Shown here: positions 9,348-18,702 of the stretch, piece after piece
Layout: each line of letters opens with the position of its first letter
How positions within the stretch are numbered: position 1 is the stretch's first letter
Assembly (NCBI RefSeq): GCF_040760075.1
Contig: NZ_CP142884.1
Location: forward strand, 1,178,001-1,242,000
DNA from: Sphingobacterium sp. R2
Lineage (GTDB): Bacteria; Bacteroidota; Bacteroidia; Sphingobacteriales; Sphingobacteriaceae
Direction: 5' to 3'
DNA length: 64,000 nt
Program-made: the position numbers and the translations under genes
The notes under the pieces: generated by a model
What the model saw: the letters and a program-made list of their open reading frames with translations, nothing else
What the model was told of the DNA's origin: nothing
Databases searched by the model: none

Positions 9348-9962
9348 ATGAAATCGATTATTATCGTCATTATCTGCTTAATAAGCAGTACAACATTTGC
9401 ACAGAGCAATTTTGAAAAAAGCATGGGGCAGGCCATGGGCTTATGGCAGTCAGGAGAGACACAAAAGGCGGCAGCTCTTCTAGAACGTATTTCACAGGTA
9501 GAAAAAGACAACTGGATACCGGCGTATTACCAGGCAATGGTGTTTACAACTGCTTCTTTTAAAGAGAAAAATAAAGAAACACAAGCGAAATATATACAAT
9601 CTGCGGAAGATATTTTGAACAGCACTGCACAAGACAATAATCCTGAATGGCTTATTTTACGGGCGATGAACAAGACAGCATTAATGATAACCGATCCAAT
9701 TACAAAAGGCAGGGAACTGTCACCTATCATCATAGCCCTTTATAAGAAAGCACTTGCATTGGCCCCCAATAATCCACGAGCAGTATTGGGCCTCGCAGAA
9801 TTCCAAATGAACGCAAAAAAATATTTCAATCAAGATACCCATAAAGAATGTGAGGATGTTAAGAAAGCACTATCTTTATTCAATGAACAAAAAGTCTCCA
9901 TTCCCTTTGCGCCATCATGGGGCAAAGATCGGGCAGAACAACTGTTAAAAGAATGCAATTAA
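9348..9962 (+). CDS. Secreted TPR-like protein
   Basis: A 204-residue exported protein. The start is the ATG at 9348, which gives a clean signal peptide MKSIIIVIICLISSTTFAQS; the longer open frame to 9258 adds only a polar stretch with no signal. The mature part is helical with tetratricopeptide-like units (QSGETQKAAALLERISQVEK, NPRAVLGLAEFQMNAKKYFN). A Cys pair sits near the C-terminus (HKECED and KECN). It probably helps the neighbouring TonB receptor or reports to the kinase downstream; this is inference from gene order only. It ends 7 bp before the GTG of the kinase. Confidence 0.75.
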   Translation: MKSIIIVIICLISSTTFAQSNFEKSMGQAMGLWQSGETQKAAALLERISQVEKDNWIPAYYQAMVFTTASFKEKNKETQAKYIQSAEDILNSTAQDNNPEWLILRAMNKTALMITDPITKGRELSPIIIALYKKALALAPNNPRAVLGLAEFQMNAKKYFNQDTHKECEDVKKALSLFNEQKVSIPFAPSWGKDRAEQLLKECN

Positions 9963-9969
9963 TTACTTC

Positions 9970-11058
9970 GTGAAAAAAGCACCGTTTAAAGCAATTATAC
10001 AAGCGTTATTGGCAAGCTTGGTCGTAAGCACTTATTTTGTGGTTATGGCCAAGCTTGACCATAACGATATCCCTTGGAAATCCATTATTTTTCACCCTAA
10101 TATGGCTAGAGGCCTTTTATACGGATTTTTTCTTTTCCTAGGCCATAATTATCTGTCGAAGTGGGTAGGAAATAAATACCCTAGCAGTAAAGATTTTGGG
10201 AAAAAGATGCTTATCTTTTATAGTGTAAGTTTCTTCTTGACCATAGCAGTCGTTTTTATTGTGAATGCTTTTTTCTCCGGCTTATTCTACCCGGATGCTA
10301 CTAAAAGCTTCGCTCAACGCTTTCACAATTTTACTCATCAGCAGCGCGTTGCATACTACTTCCAAACAGCGATGATATCATGGTGCATTTCAATGATTTT
10401 TTTTGGTCTCTACTTTTATAAAAGGTTCAAAGACTATCAAATCAAGGAATCTCAACAAGAAAAGCAACTACTAACAGCACAATTTGAATCGCTAAAGAAT
10501 CAACTCGATCCGCATTTTCTGTTCAACAGTCTGAATGTATTAAATAGTTTAATTGAGGAAAACCCCCAAAAGGCCAGCATGTTTACCACTGATCTTTCTA
10601 AAATCTATCGCTATGTTTTGGAGCACAAAGAGAAAAGTTTCGTCTCACTACAGGATGAGCTCACTTTTTCAACAGCTTATCTGAATCTATTAAGCCTTCG
10701 ATTCGAAGCGGGAATTCAGATTGATTTAGAGATCGATAAAGAGCAGCATACAGGATTTATTCTACCTCTTTCACTTCAACTGCTGATCGAAAACGTGATC
10801 AAACACAATGTTATTTCACTTAGAAAACCTCTTTTATTAAAGATTTATCGAAAAAATGATTACCTCTATGTTGACAATAATCTGCAAAAGAAGAAGGTGC
10901 TCCATGGGCACTCGGGAATCGGCCTAAAAAATATTCAGGAGCGGTATGCAATACTCTCCGATTTACCCGTGTATATTGAGGAAAGCGATACCTTGTTTTC
11001 AGTTGGGCTACCGATTATCAAAGAAATTGCGCCCCACCCCCAAACTCTTCCGCTGTAA
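9970..11058 (+). CDS. LytS/YehU-type membrane sensor histidine kinase
   Basis: A 362-residue kinase of the His_kinase (PF06580) type. Four hydrophobic segments lie in residues about 10-155. A short coiled coil follows, then the phospho-acceptor box QLDPHFLFNSLNVLNSL with His182. The ATPase part has LLIENVIKHN (N box, near 265) and GHSGIGLKNIQERY (G box, near 318). There is no large external sensor domain, so the signal is sensed in or near the membrane. The start is GTG at 9970, 7 bp after the TPR gene. The LytTR regulator that follows 57 bp later is the obvious partner. Confidence 0.88.
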   Translation: MKKAPFKAIIQALLASLVVSTYFVVMAKLDHNDIPWKSIIFHPNMARGLLYGFFLFLGHNYLSKWVGNKYPSSKDFGKKMLIFYSVSFFLTIAVVFIVNAFFSGLFYPDATKSFAQRFHNFTHQQRVAYYFQTAMISWCISMIFFGLYFYKRFKDYQIKESQQEKQLLTAQFESLKNQLDPHFLFNSLNVLNSLIEENPQKASMFTTDLSKIYRYVLEHKEKSFVSLQDELTFSTAYLNLLSLRFEAGIQIDLEIDKEQHTGFILPLSLQLLIENVIKHNVISLRKPLLLKIYRKNDYLYVDNNLQKKKVLHGHSGIGLKNIQERYAILSDLPVYIEESDTLFSVGLPIIKEIAPHPQTLPL

Positions 11059-11115
11059 CGCGCACTAAATTAAGAACACAAAGATCCGACGACAAATAAG
11101 CATTCTATACAAGCC

Positions 11116-11865
11116 ATGAAAATATTAATCATAGAAGACGAACTTCCATCAGCAAGACTACTGCAAAGAAAATTGGAGAACATGGGTTACACGGTATCTG
11201 CTGTACTGCAAACTGTCGAGGAGTCTGTAGAATGGTTTATGTCAAATACTGAACCTGATCTACTTTTTTTGGATGTGCAACTCGCAGATGGGATTTCATT
11301 TGATATCCTCGAGCAGGTTAAGCCAAGTGCGGCTATTATTTTTACCACTGCATTCGATGAGTATATGTTACGTGCGTTTAAACAAAACAGCATTGATTAC
11401 TTACTTAAGCCGATTGATGATGAAGAATTGAAAAATGCAATTGAAAAATTCCTTCATTTTAGGGGATCTAATACCCATTTGGACCTAATATCATTAGAAG
11501 CTTTATTTAGAAACGCTTTACCCACCTATAAGGAACGCTTTACAATAAAACTTGGCCAAAACATAAAACTAGTGACAACCCAGAATATTGAATGTATTTA
11601 TAGTGAGAACAAAGGCACCTATCTCTATACCAATGAAAATGAAAATTATCTTTTGGATCAGACGCTGGACGTCCTGGTACCGCAATTGTCCCCTAAAGAT
11701 TTTTTCAGGATCAACCGAAGCACGATCGTTCAATTTGATGCCATCAAAAGTATTGCTGTACATTCCAATGCCCGGTTGAAAATATACCTTAAGCACTATA
11801 CATCGGATGAACTCATTGTTTCACGGGAAAGAGTCAATGCATTCAAGAAGTGGCTTGACAACTAG
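11116..11865 (+). CDS. LytTR-family response regulator
   Basis: A 249-residue regulator. The N-terminal receiver domain (1-120) has the acidic pair EDE near residue 8, the phospho-acceptor Asp53 in LFLDVQL, TTAFDEYMLRAF and the switch Lys in LLKPIDD. A linker is followed by a C-terminal LytTR DNA-binding domain (about 145-249; FTIKLGQNIKLV, FFRINRSTIVQ, VSRERVNAFKKWL). It is the cognate regulator of the LytS-type kinase just upstream and may control the TonB receptor operon. Confidence 0.9.
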   Translation: MKILIIEDELPSARLLQRKLENMGYTVSAVLQTVEESVEWFMSNTEPDLLFLDVQLADGISFDILEQVKPSAAIIFTTAFDEYMLRAFKQNSIDYLLKPIDDEELKNAIEKFLHFRGSNTHLDLISLEALFRNALPTYKERFTIKLGQNIKLVTTQNIECIYSENKGTYLYTNENENYLLDQTLDVLVPQLSPKDFFRINRSTIVQFDAIKSIAVHSNARLKIYLKHYTSDELIVSRERVNAFKKWLDN

Positions 11866-11990
11866 CCCAAAAGAGATTAGCACTGTAGTACAATAAATTA
11901 AAATAGAAACAGACCATAATCAAAAATGATCTTGGCAAAGTAGGCTTTTGAAGTGTTTAATTAGGCTAACGAGACACAAAGAAAATCTAA

Positions 11991-12455
11991 CTACATATTG
12001 ATTCTATAATTTAGCGGAATACTGAATCGTAAAGATACTGCGAATCCCTTTATAGGGTTATAATCTTTCTTGTCATTGATTGAAAATCCATATCCCAAGT
12101 CAATATCCAATAAAGTCGCTAAGCTCAGCCCAACTTTCGGTGTTATAGTATAGGGACTAAGTTCTGTACGCAAAAACGGAGTCAGAACATATGTTTGAGG
12201 ATAATAAGTTACCGCAGCCTCAGGGATGACGGCAAATTTCTTTTGAGTCCAGGTAAAGTTGGCTGTGGCATCGGCTCGCAAAATATGATCACCATCAAGA
12301 GGAAAAGCAAAATAAGCTCCACTTTTTATTATACTTCCCTTTTGAAATTGGTAGCTCAAGGTAGGGCCGATTAAGTAGTCTTGTGCTCTAACACGTCCAA
12401 TAAGTGCCAATAAGATAAATACAACGGGAAAAAGATAGGGAATCTTACTTTGCAT
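11991..12455 (-). CDS. Putative outer-membrane beta-barrel protein (paralogue B)
   Basis: A 154-residue secreted protein of unknown function. The start ATG at 12455 (MQSKIPYLFPVVF) gives a signal peptide ending VRAQD; an open frame runs further upstream but into the next gene. The mature part alternates polar and hydrophobic residues as in amphipathic beta strands, and ends PLNYRINM. It shares SPYTITPKVGLSL, DLGYGF and the IKGFAVSLRFSIPLNYRI ending with the gene immediately upstream, so the two arose by tandem duplication. The genes are 7 bp apart. Confidence 0.7.
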   Translation of the reverse strand: MQSKIPYLFPVVFILLALIGRVRAQDYLIGPTLSYQFQKGSIIKSGAYFAFPLDGDHILRADATANFTWTQKKFAVIPEAAVTYYPQTYVLTPFLRTELSPYTITPKVGLSLATLLDIDLGYGFSINDKKDYNPIKGFAVSLRFSIPLNYRINM

Positions 12456-12462
12456 GCTTCTA

Positions 12463-12939
12463 TTAATAAATATGAAAATTAAGCGGGATATTGACACCGA
12501 CCGACACAGTAAATCCATCAATTGGCTTAAAATTTTTCTTTGTGTTATAGTCAAGTCCATAACCTATACCGAGATCAACAATAGAAAAGAGACTAGCTCC
12601 GACTTTAGGCGTTATTGTGTAAGGCGTGAGTTCGGCTTTCACAAAAGGGAACAGAACAAAATCATTTAGATAATAGGTGAACCCCAATTCTGGAATGACA
12701 GTTGCTTTACCTCCCATCCAGCTAAAATTAGCGCCGGCATCAATTTTCATATATTGAAAATCATTAGGGGCAAACAATCCCCAGCCTGAAACTTTCAGAA
12801 AATTACCACTTTGATACTGATAACCTACGGAAGGTCCCCAAATCCATTTATTATGCTCCTTCCATGGTTGCTCTTGTGCCATACAACACATGGAAAACAT
12901 AAAAATGATTGTAAATAATGATAATATTCTTAATTTCAT
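12463..12939 (-). CDS. Putative outer-membrane beta-barrel protein (paralogue A)
   Basis: A 158-residue secreted protein. The signal peptide MKLRILSLFTIIFMFSMCCMAQ precedes a predicted all-beta mature part with motifs GPSVGYQYQSGNF, TPYTITPKVGASL and IDGFTVSVGVNIPLNFHIY. These align with the downstream gene. I do not recognise a named family; a small beta barrel of the outer membrane is the best guess. Confidence 0.72.
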   Translation of the reverse strand: MKLRILSLFTIIFMFSMCCMAQEQPWKEHNKWIWGPSVGYQYQSGNFLKVSGWGLFAPNDFQYMKIDAGANFSWMGGKATVIPELGFTYYLNDFVLFPFVKAELTPYTITPKVGASLFSIVDLGIGYGLDYNTKKNFKPIDGFTVSVGVNIPLNFHIY

Positions 12940-13066
12940 CCAGCTAAATTACAAACTATAATCTAATTTTATGAATACAACAGGTACAGGTTAGAATAGT
13001 TTTAGTGAACAGAAAAATAATACTATCTAAGTATTCCGGTCAATAAAAGTAGGGCTTAACTATTTT

Positions 13067-14197
13067 CTACTGCGGTAATATGCTGATTCTAATAAACTGT
13101 GCTTTTTCATTTAAAGCACCCTCATCCCCCCAATAACCATTGATATGGTTAGCAACGGTATAGATGCAACCATCTTTCCCCCAAAATATCAGTTCCTCCT
13201 TCCAAGTTGGCATCCACTCCTTAAACCTGACAAAAAGCATTGGTGAAACCTTACCTTGTTTCACGTGGAAGAGTTGTAAGTCGCCCGTGGATTCATAAGG
13301 ATCAGCCAGCAAAGTCATGAGGTAATTTTTATCCGATGAAAAGAAGGGAGAGGCACCACACTCCACAATTAAATGACCGTCCTGTTTATCAAAAAGGCGT
13401 ACATCAGAACTTTCCCAATAATTCCCTTCCACTGCATAAGCATTTAGAAAATCATAATGCCCCTTATACGAATACTGCTCTTCCAATTCACTATCGACAC
13501 CCTTATCCCTAAATATTAGTTTTTCCCCATTTTTCAAAGGCAGTTCCAATACCTTCCCATTTTTAAAATAAGACATGGTATCCTTTATCAAGTAGTCTTT
13601 CGAAGTTTTACGAGCTGCAGAAAATGTTTGCTCATCGATCAATTCTAACCGGAGATATTCATCTAAAGAATGTCCTTTTTCATAATAGGTTTCTCGACCA
13701 TTTATCGTAATAGAAACGATTAAGTTTAAATCTTTTGGTGATATTGTAATTTGGTCTTGTTTTCCCAGCTTCGACTTTGCGACATATACCTTTTCCCATC
13801 GCGTCACATCCCCCTTCTCACCTCGTGCTCCTTTATAATCCCGTTGAATGCGATCCATTACAGCAACCCAATCCCCTTCTTCAGCAATAACATCGAGTTT
13901 GGTACCATAGGGATATTTTCCCAATACCGGCGCAGACTGATCAGGCCCCTGATGAAGTTCAACGCCTGACCGATCAACCACATAGCTGTTTTTTAAAACC
14001 TTCGTCTTTTCATAATCAATTGGCAAAGGAGGGAATTGCGCAAGAGTGATCGTATCCTTTACAGCTACTAATTTAACTATAGATGAATCTTTTGCACCTG
14101 TGCCTTTATCCTTTGTAGTGCGATCACAACTCAATGTTCCAATGGCTAAGATTGATCCGATCAAGAGCAATAGTGGCAAAAATAACAGTCTATTCAT
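13067..14197 (-). CDS. SH3-domain lipoprotein
   Basis: A 376-residue predicted lipoprotein. The signal sequence MNRLLFLPLLLLIGSILAIG is followed by the lipobox-like TLSCD, so Cys would be lipidated. Residues about 80-145 resemble a bacterial SH3 domain (VVDRSGVELHQGPDQSAPVL, YGTKLDVIAEEGDWVAV), which often binds peptidoglycan. The remainder is of unknown function and rich in charged beta-like segments. I chose ATG 14197 because it places the hydrophobic core next to the start; ATGs at 14203, 14209 and 14215 are also in frame. It appears to be transcribed alone. Confidence 0.72.
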   Translation of the reverse strand: MNRLLFLPLLLLIGSILAIGTLSCDRTTKDKGTGAKDSSIVKLVAVKDTITLAQFPPLPIDYEKTKVLKNSYVVDRSGVELHQGPDQSAPVLGKYPYGTKLDVIAEEGDWVAVMDRIQRDYKGARGEKGDVTRWEKVYVAKSKLGKQDQITISPKDLNLIVSITINGRETYYEKGHSLDEYLRLELIDEQTFSAARKTSKDYLIKDTMSYFKNGKVLELPLKNGEKLIFRDKGVDSELEEQYSYKGHYDFLNAYAVEGNYWESSDVRLFDKQDGHLIVECGASPFFSSDKNYLMTLLADPYESTGDLQLFHVKQGKVSPMLFVRFKEWMPTWKEELIFWGKDGCIYTVANHINGYWGDEGALNEKAQFIRISILPQ

Positions 14198-14376
14198 AAA
14201 CATCAAGTTAGCCAATCTTATGCCAAAAAAAATACTGGTTTTCAGGGATTATTTAAGAGTTTGGGGCCACCAAAGCAGCTATTTTGTCCACAACTAATGG
14301 TCAAATGATCTTAAAGAGGGTCATTTTGCAACAACACATGTAAAGCCACAAACGCCCTTTGAAATGAGATATCCAA

Positions 14377-15159
14377 TTAACTGTTCAGCCATAAATTTCT
14401 CAACTTGACCTGTAGACCAGCATTCGTTTTCCGCTCATGCAAGATCGTCCATACAATCGCCATAAAAACAGTAAAAAAACGAAAGAAATTGCTCCATACA
14501 TTTCCAGCGGCATTGTCAGCAACATCAAAAATCATCCAGCCTGAATTCATAAAAATATGAAGTGCGATCGGGATCCATAGATTGAACTTCCATTCGACAT
14601 ACAACCACGAAAAAAGGATACCGCCGAAGAACGTAACGCCAAATATCAAAACCAATTCAACCAAATCCTGACTCTGATAAAGGTGCAGTAAGGCAAAGAG
14701 GAATGACGTCGCAAAAATGGATGGAATGAACCCAAGTCGGGTATAGCGAAAAACTAAACCAAAAAAATAGGCACGAAAGATGATCTCTTCAAAGAATCCT
14801 GAAGATACACTATTTATTAATAGCGTGTTTGGATCTATTTTGCGATTTATGGTAAAAATATAGGCGTAACCCAAGAACATAGGTAAGGTTGTCATTAATC
14901 CAAAAGAAATCCCTTGTAGAAAAGAACCATTTAACCCGAATTTTGTGAAGATTTTATCTGATTCTTTTGGCTTAAGCAGCATTGCTCCCAAAAATAGTGG
15001 TAAAACGCTTATAGAATAAGTGCACACATGCCCTAAAAACCGGCTAGGAATATAGTTAATTAGAGTTGATTGCAGTGTTGAAAAGAACAAATAATCAAGA
15101 ATAAAATATATTCCGAAAAAAAGAAATAGTAGGAGCAGGTTTAAATTTTTAGTTTTCAA
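14377..15159 (-). CDS. CPBP-family intramembrane metalloprotease
   Basis: A 260-residue membrane protein with about seven to eight hydrophobic helices. The CAAX/bacteriocin-processing (CPBP, ABI) motifs are present: EEIIFR near residue 122 (EExxxR), the His in LLHLYQS near 163, and HIFMNSG near 203. Family members cleave within membranes or act in bacteriocin self-immunity; the substrate is unknown. The start is TTG at 15159: an in-frame TAA is three codons upstream, and the next ATG (near residue 60) would remove two helices. A second CPBP protein lies at 49696-50619. Confidence 0.85.
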   Translation of the reverse strand: MKTKNLNLLLLFLFFGIYFILDYLFFSTLQSTLINYIPSRFLGHVCTYSISVLPLFLGAMLLKPKESDKIFTKFGLNGSFLQGISFGLMTTLPMFLGYAYIFTINRKIDPNTLLINSVSSGFFEEIIFRAYFFGLVFRYTRLGFIPSIFATSFLFALLHLYQSQDLVELVLIFGVTFFGGILFSWLYVEWKFNLWIPIALHIFMNSGWMIFDVADNAAGNVWSNFFRFFTVFMAIVWTILHERKTNAGLQVKLRNLWLNS

Positions 15160-15261
15160 CTTTTTTTAAAGCGAAATTATGCTCCAGTTTAGGAATACAC
15201 AAAATTATGTGGTGTATGGCAAGTTTTAGGGATGATTGACAATAGCGCAGCTGGCTGTTGG

Positions 15262-16119
15262 TTATAGATAGGGTCGAACGGATTCAATGGCAGACCTTGC
15301 AACGATGGCGAAATCGTCAACATCTGCAAAACGTAACAAAAAACCTTGTGCATTTCTTTCGTTTACCAATATTTTTTCAAAGTTGACTAGATATGATCGG
15401 TGACACCGGTGGATAGCCCCCGTATTTAGAATCTGAGACAATTGCGTTAATGTTATTCGTATCATTTGCTTCTTAAGTGTATCCTCTTTTCTGAAATAGA
15501 TCATGCAATAATTGTCCATCGATTTTGCGAAAATAAAATCATCCGGCTTCAATGTTAATGTTTGGCTTCCATTTGGAATACTGACCAATGTCAAAGAATG
15601 ACAATCATTCCCTTGACTTGATTGCGCATCCAAATTTATCGGAATTCCAACATTCAGCGGATTATTTTGTATAGGATGTGGACTATATCTATTTATTCGA
15701 AGCAAAAAATAAATTGTTCCAATTGGACTATAAAGTGACAGTGTATACAATCCAATATAAGGAAAGTTATCCCATTGTAGAGGAGCACCATTAATAATCC
15801 AACCATGATATATGAAATTAAAAAAAATTGTTACTAATAGTACCAGAGTAATACGAAACAACTCCATCGCAATAGTTTCGATTTTACGTAAGGCAATAGA
15901 AACTAGTACATATGCTGCAGATAATATTGCACCATATCCGGATAACAAAACAAATTTATGGATATGATCAAAATTGTACGTTCCAAATGGTTGAAAAACG
16001 ATCAGGAAGAGATAGGCTGATAAACCGAGCAAGAAAGAAAAGGTGAACAGCTCTTTTTTAGTACTGATCTTCGGAATTACACCACTTAAATGACTTCGAA
16101 TGATTTTTTTATACATCAT
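15262..16119 (-). CDS. Membrane-anchored LytTR transcription regulator
   Basis: A 285-residue protein. The N-terminal half (about 25-150) has four hydrophobic helices (FSFLLGLSAYLFLIVFQPFG, FVLLSGYGAILSAAYVLVSI and others). The C-terminal part (about 175-285) is a LytTR DNA-binding domain (LTLKPDDFIFAKSMDNYCMI, HRCHRSYLVNFEKIL, FAIVARSAI). There is no receiver domain and no kinase next to it, so it would be a one-component regulator controlled from the membrane. It faces the amidohydrolase gene across 209 bp and may control it; that is inference from position. Confidence 0.83.
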   Translation of the reverse strand: MMYKKIIRSHLSGVIPKISTKKELFTFSFLLGLSAYLFLIVFQPFGTYNFDHIHKFVLLSGYGAILSAAYVLVSIALRKIETIAMELFRITLVLLVTIFFNFIYHGWIINGAPLQWDNFPYIGLYTLSLYSPIGTIYFLLRINRYSPHPIQNNPLNVGIPINLDAQSSQGNDCHSLTLVSIPNGSQTLTLKPDDFIFAKSMDNYCMIYFRKEDTLKKQMIRITLTQLSQILNTGAIHRCHRSYLVNFEKILVNERNAQGFLLRFADVDDFAIVARSAIESVRPYL

Positions 16120-16328
16120 AATGGAATAAAATTAACTCTTTTTTAATGAATGCTAGTATTATTGGCTTCTATTTATCCAAAAAAAGGAGTCGAGAAAAAA
16201 TTTATGAAGAAACATCTAAAATATATTAAATTTATAGTTTAACTTAGAAGATACATTTTGAGCTGACATCAGTTCGTTGAAATCAAAATTTATTTGTCAT
16301 ATTATATATCACCGTAATTCTTCATACT

Positions 16329-17663
16329 ATGCGTCCAAGTCAATTACTAACTTTATTTCTTTGTATAGTATTTCTACAAGCTATCCAAGGTCAGGAGAAG
16401 CCGGTTTTAATAGAAAATGTCAAACTGATTGACTTTACGAGTCAAATGCTAACTTCGCCAAGGTATGTTTTAATAGAAGGCAGCACCATTCAACACATAA
16501 GCGCGTCTCCTATTAAAGCGAAAGATAAGGATGTCATTCGAATTGACGGTAAGGGCAAAACACTCATGCCGGGTTTGATTGATGCCCATGTACATCTGGT
16601 ATTTGGCGCTTTGACAATGCCACAGATGATGACAAATGACTTATCGGAAGAATTCTTGTTCAATACAGTAGGCAGTTCGGCTCAACAGATGTTAATGCGT
16701 GGTTTTACAAGCATACGTGATGTCGGTGGTCCAATATTCCCGTTAAAAGCTGCCATTGATAAGGGCAAACTTTTGGGACCTAGGATATGGCCATCTGGGG
16801 CTACGATAAGCCAGACGGCGGGGCATGGGGACTTTCGTACTCCTGAAGAAAAATCACGCCGCTTTTTTGGAGTAGTCTCTCGTGCAGAACGATATGGTGC
16901 CACATTTATCGCCGACGGGCGTGCCGAAGTATTGACTGCAGTGAGAGAAAATTTAAGATTTGGAGCGAGTCAAATTAAAATAATGGCAGGCGGAGGTACT
17001 TCTTCTGCGTACGATCCAGTAGATGTAACTCAATATACCCTCGACGAGATGAAGGCAGCAGTGGAAGCCGCAGAGGATTGGGGAACTTATGTGACCGTAC
17101 ATGCATATACACCACGAGCGATTCAAAGAGCGATCGAAGCTGGTGTAAGATGTATTGAACATGGACAATTGCTTGACGAAGAAACGTTGCAGCTAATCGC
17201 AAAAAACAATATTTGGCTAAGCTTACAAAATCTTGTAGAAGACACACCCGATATGGATCCGCAACGAAGAATTAAGCGTAAACCTGTCATAGAAGGTCAG
17301 GAAAAAGTGTGGCCCATGGCTAAAAAATATGGCGTAAAACTAGCCTGGGGTACAGATTTCCTTTTTGAACCTGATCTGAATAAATTGCAGAATGCTTTTA
17401 TATTGCGACTTCAAAAGTGGTTTACAAATGCTGAAATCATTAAAATGGTTACACACGATAATGGCGAACTTCTACAGCTTTCAGGATTAAGAAGTCCATA
17501 TCCCGGCAAGCTAGGAACTGTTGAGGAAGGAGCTCTGGCAGATCTCATTCTGGTTGATGGCGACCCGATCAAGGATCTAAAGCTGTTGGCAGATCCAGAT
17601 AAAAACTTTTTGGTAATTATGAAAGATGGTCAGATTTATAAAAATACCCTGCAGAAACATTAA
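16329..17663 (+). CDS. Secreted metal-dependent amidohydrolase
   Basis: A 444-residue enzyme of the amidohydrolase superfamily with a signal peptide ending near residue 21 (LQAIQG). Metal-ligand motifs appear in order: GLIDAHVHL (near 82), the bridging-Lys region ASQIKIMAGGG (near 215), VTVHAY (near 256), RCIEHGQLLDE (near 276) and AWGTDFLFEP (near 340), with the usual C-terminal GTVEEGALADLILVDGDP. The closest annotated groups are imidazolonepropionase-like and Xaa-Pro dipeptidase-like exported amidohydrolases, which act on cyclic amides or dipeptides. The actual substrate is not evident. It stands alone, divergent from the membrane LytTR gene. Confidence 0.87.
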   Translation: MRPSQLLTLFLCIVFLQAIQGQEKPVLIENVKLIDFTSQMLTSPRYVLIEGSTIQHISASPIKAKDKDVIRIDGKGKTLMPGLIDAHVHLVFGALTMPQMMTNDLSEEFLFNTVGSSAQQMLMRGFTSIRDVGGPIFPLKAAIDKGKLLGPRIWPSGATISQTAGHGDFRTPEEKSRRFFGVVSRAERYGATFIADGRAEVLTAVRENLRFGASQIKIMAGGGTSSAYDPVDVTQYTLDEMKAAVEAAEDWGTYVTVHAYTPRAIQRAIEAGVRCIEHGQLLDEETLQLIAKNNIWLSLQNLVEDTPDMDPQRRIKRKPVIEGQEKVWPMAKKYGVKLAWGTDFLFEPDLNKLQNAFILRLQKWFTNAEIIKMVTHDNGELLQLSGLRSPYPGKLGTVEEGALADLILVDGDPIKDLKLLADPDKNFLVIMKDGQIYKNTLQKH

Positions 17664-17892
17664 TGTTGTTAGATGGACATTATGATGTCAAAAATATAAT
17701 TTAACAAGACAATAAAATATTTTCGATGAAATCAGTTAAAATGGCAATATTTCCTTTTGTAGATGAAAAAAATCAAATAATTTCATCATTAAAAGGTGCA
17801 AATAATTTCTTTAAGATATAAATTATTTGAAGAATAAACAGCTTTGCATTTAATTGATTAGATTTGCGTTTAAACGATAAATCAAGCATTCG

Positions 17893-18702
17893 GTGGCATT
17901 ATTATTCAACGAAGGACGTCCAGTAGTAAGACTAAGAGCATTTCGGGCTATTGACGATCCCCAAACCTGTGAACGTTTCATAGAAGGACACGCGCATGTA
18001 TTAACTGCTATAGGCGTAAAGAAGGTGACTTCCTCCAAAAATGACTGGATGTATAATCCAGCATCATTCGTCCTGATCGTAGAATCCCTTGATGGCGACA
18101 AAGTCTACGGAGGAGTACGCATACACGTATCTGGTGGTAGCGAACCTCTTCCGATTGAACAAGCAACCGGATCCATGGATGCTAAAATTTTAGACCTAGT
18201 TTATGAGTATGCGCAACAGGGAACAGGTGAAGGTTGTGGGCTATGGAACTCGCGAGAGATTGCTGGATACGGCATTGGTAGCATATTTTTAACACGGGCT
18301 GGCGCTGCAATCAGTACACAGGTCGGCATTAAATCGCTATTTGCTTTATGCGCTCCTTATACAGTGAAATTGGCAGAAAGTGTTGGCTACCGGATCGACA
18401 CCAGTGTTGGAAATAATGGTACATTTTATTATCCTAAGCTAGACCTGCTGGCAACTGTGATGATTATGCGAAACCTAGAAACCCTAACCGAAGCCGATCA
18501 AGAAAACAAAGATGCAATTCTTTCCCTTCGTAATAATTCCAATATTGTCCGCATAGAAACTTTGCGGAATAAAGAAATTGAAATCCATTATCAAATTGAT
18601 ATTCCGAATTTGAATCAATGGGATCTAAATGAGATTATTAAAAATCTGAAACATACATCATTAGACCATAGGCCAGATGATCGTAATTTAAATATTTTGT
18701 GA
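17893..18702 (+). CDS. GNAT-fold acyltransferase-like protein (FeeM/autoinducer-synthase-like)
   Basis: A 269-residue cytoplasmic protein. The central part looks like a GNAT/N-acyl-amino-acid synthase fold: SFVLIVESLDGDKVYGGVRI (strand pair, residues about 57-76), the conserved LWNSREIAGYGIGSIFLTRA (about 118-137), LFALCAPYTVKLAESVGYRI (about 155-175). FeeM and AHL synthases share this layout. No catalytic assignment is certain. The start is GTG at 17893; an in-frame TAA lies five codons upstream. A -7-like TAGATTTG sits at 17859-17866. Its stop overlaps the ATG of the methyltransferase by one base (TGATG), so it heads a co-transcribed set with a methyltransferase and a membrane histidine kinase. 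Confidence 0.65.
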   Translation: MALLFNEGRPVVRLRAFRAIDDPQTCERFIEGHAHVLTAIGVKKVTSSKNDWMYNPASFVLIVESLDGDKVYGGVRIHVSGGSEPLPIEQATGSMDAKILDLVYEYAQQGTGEGCGLWNSREIAGYGIGSIFLTRAGAAISTQVGIKSLFALCAPYTVKLAESVGYRIDTSVGNNGTFYYPKLDLLATVMIMRNLETLTEADQENKDAILSLRNNSNIVRIETLRNKEIEIHYQIDIPNLNQWDLNEIIKNLKHTSLDHRPDDRNLNIL

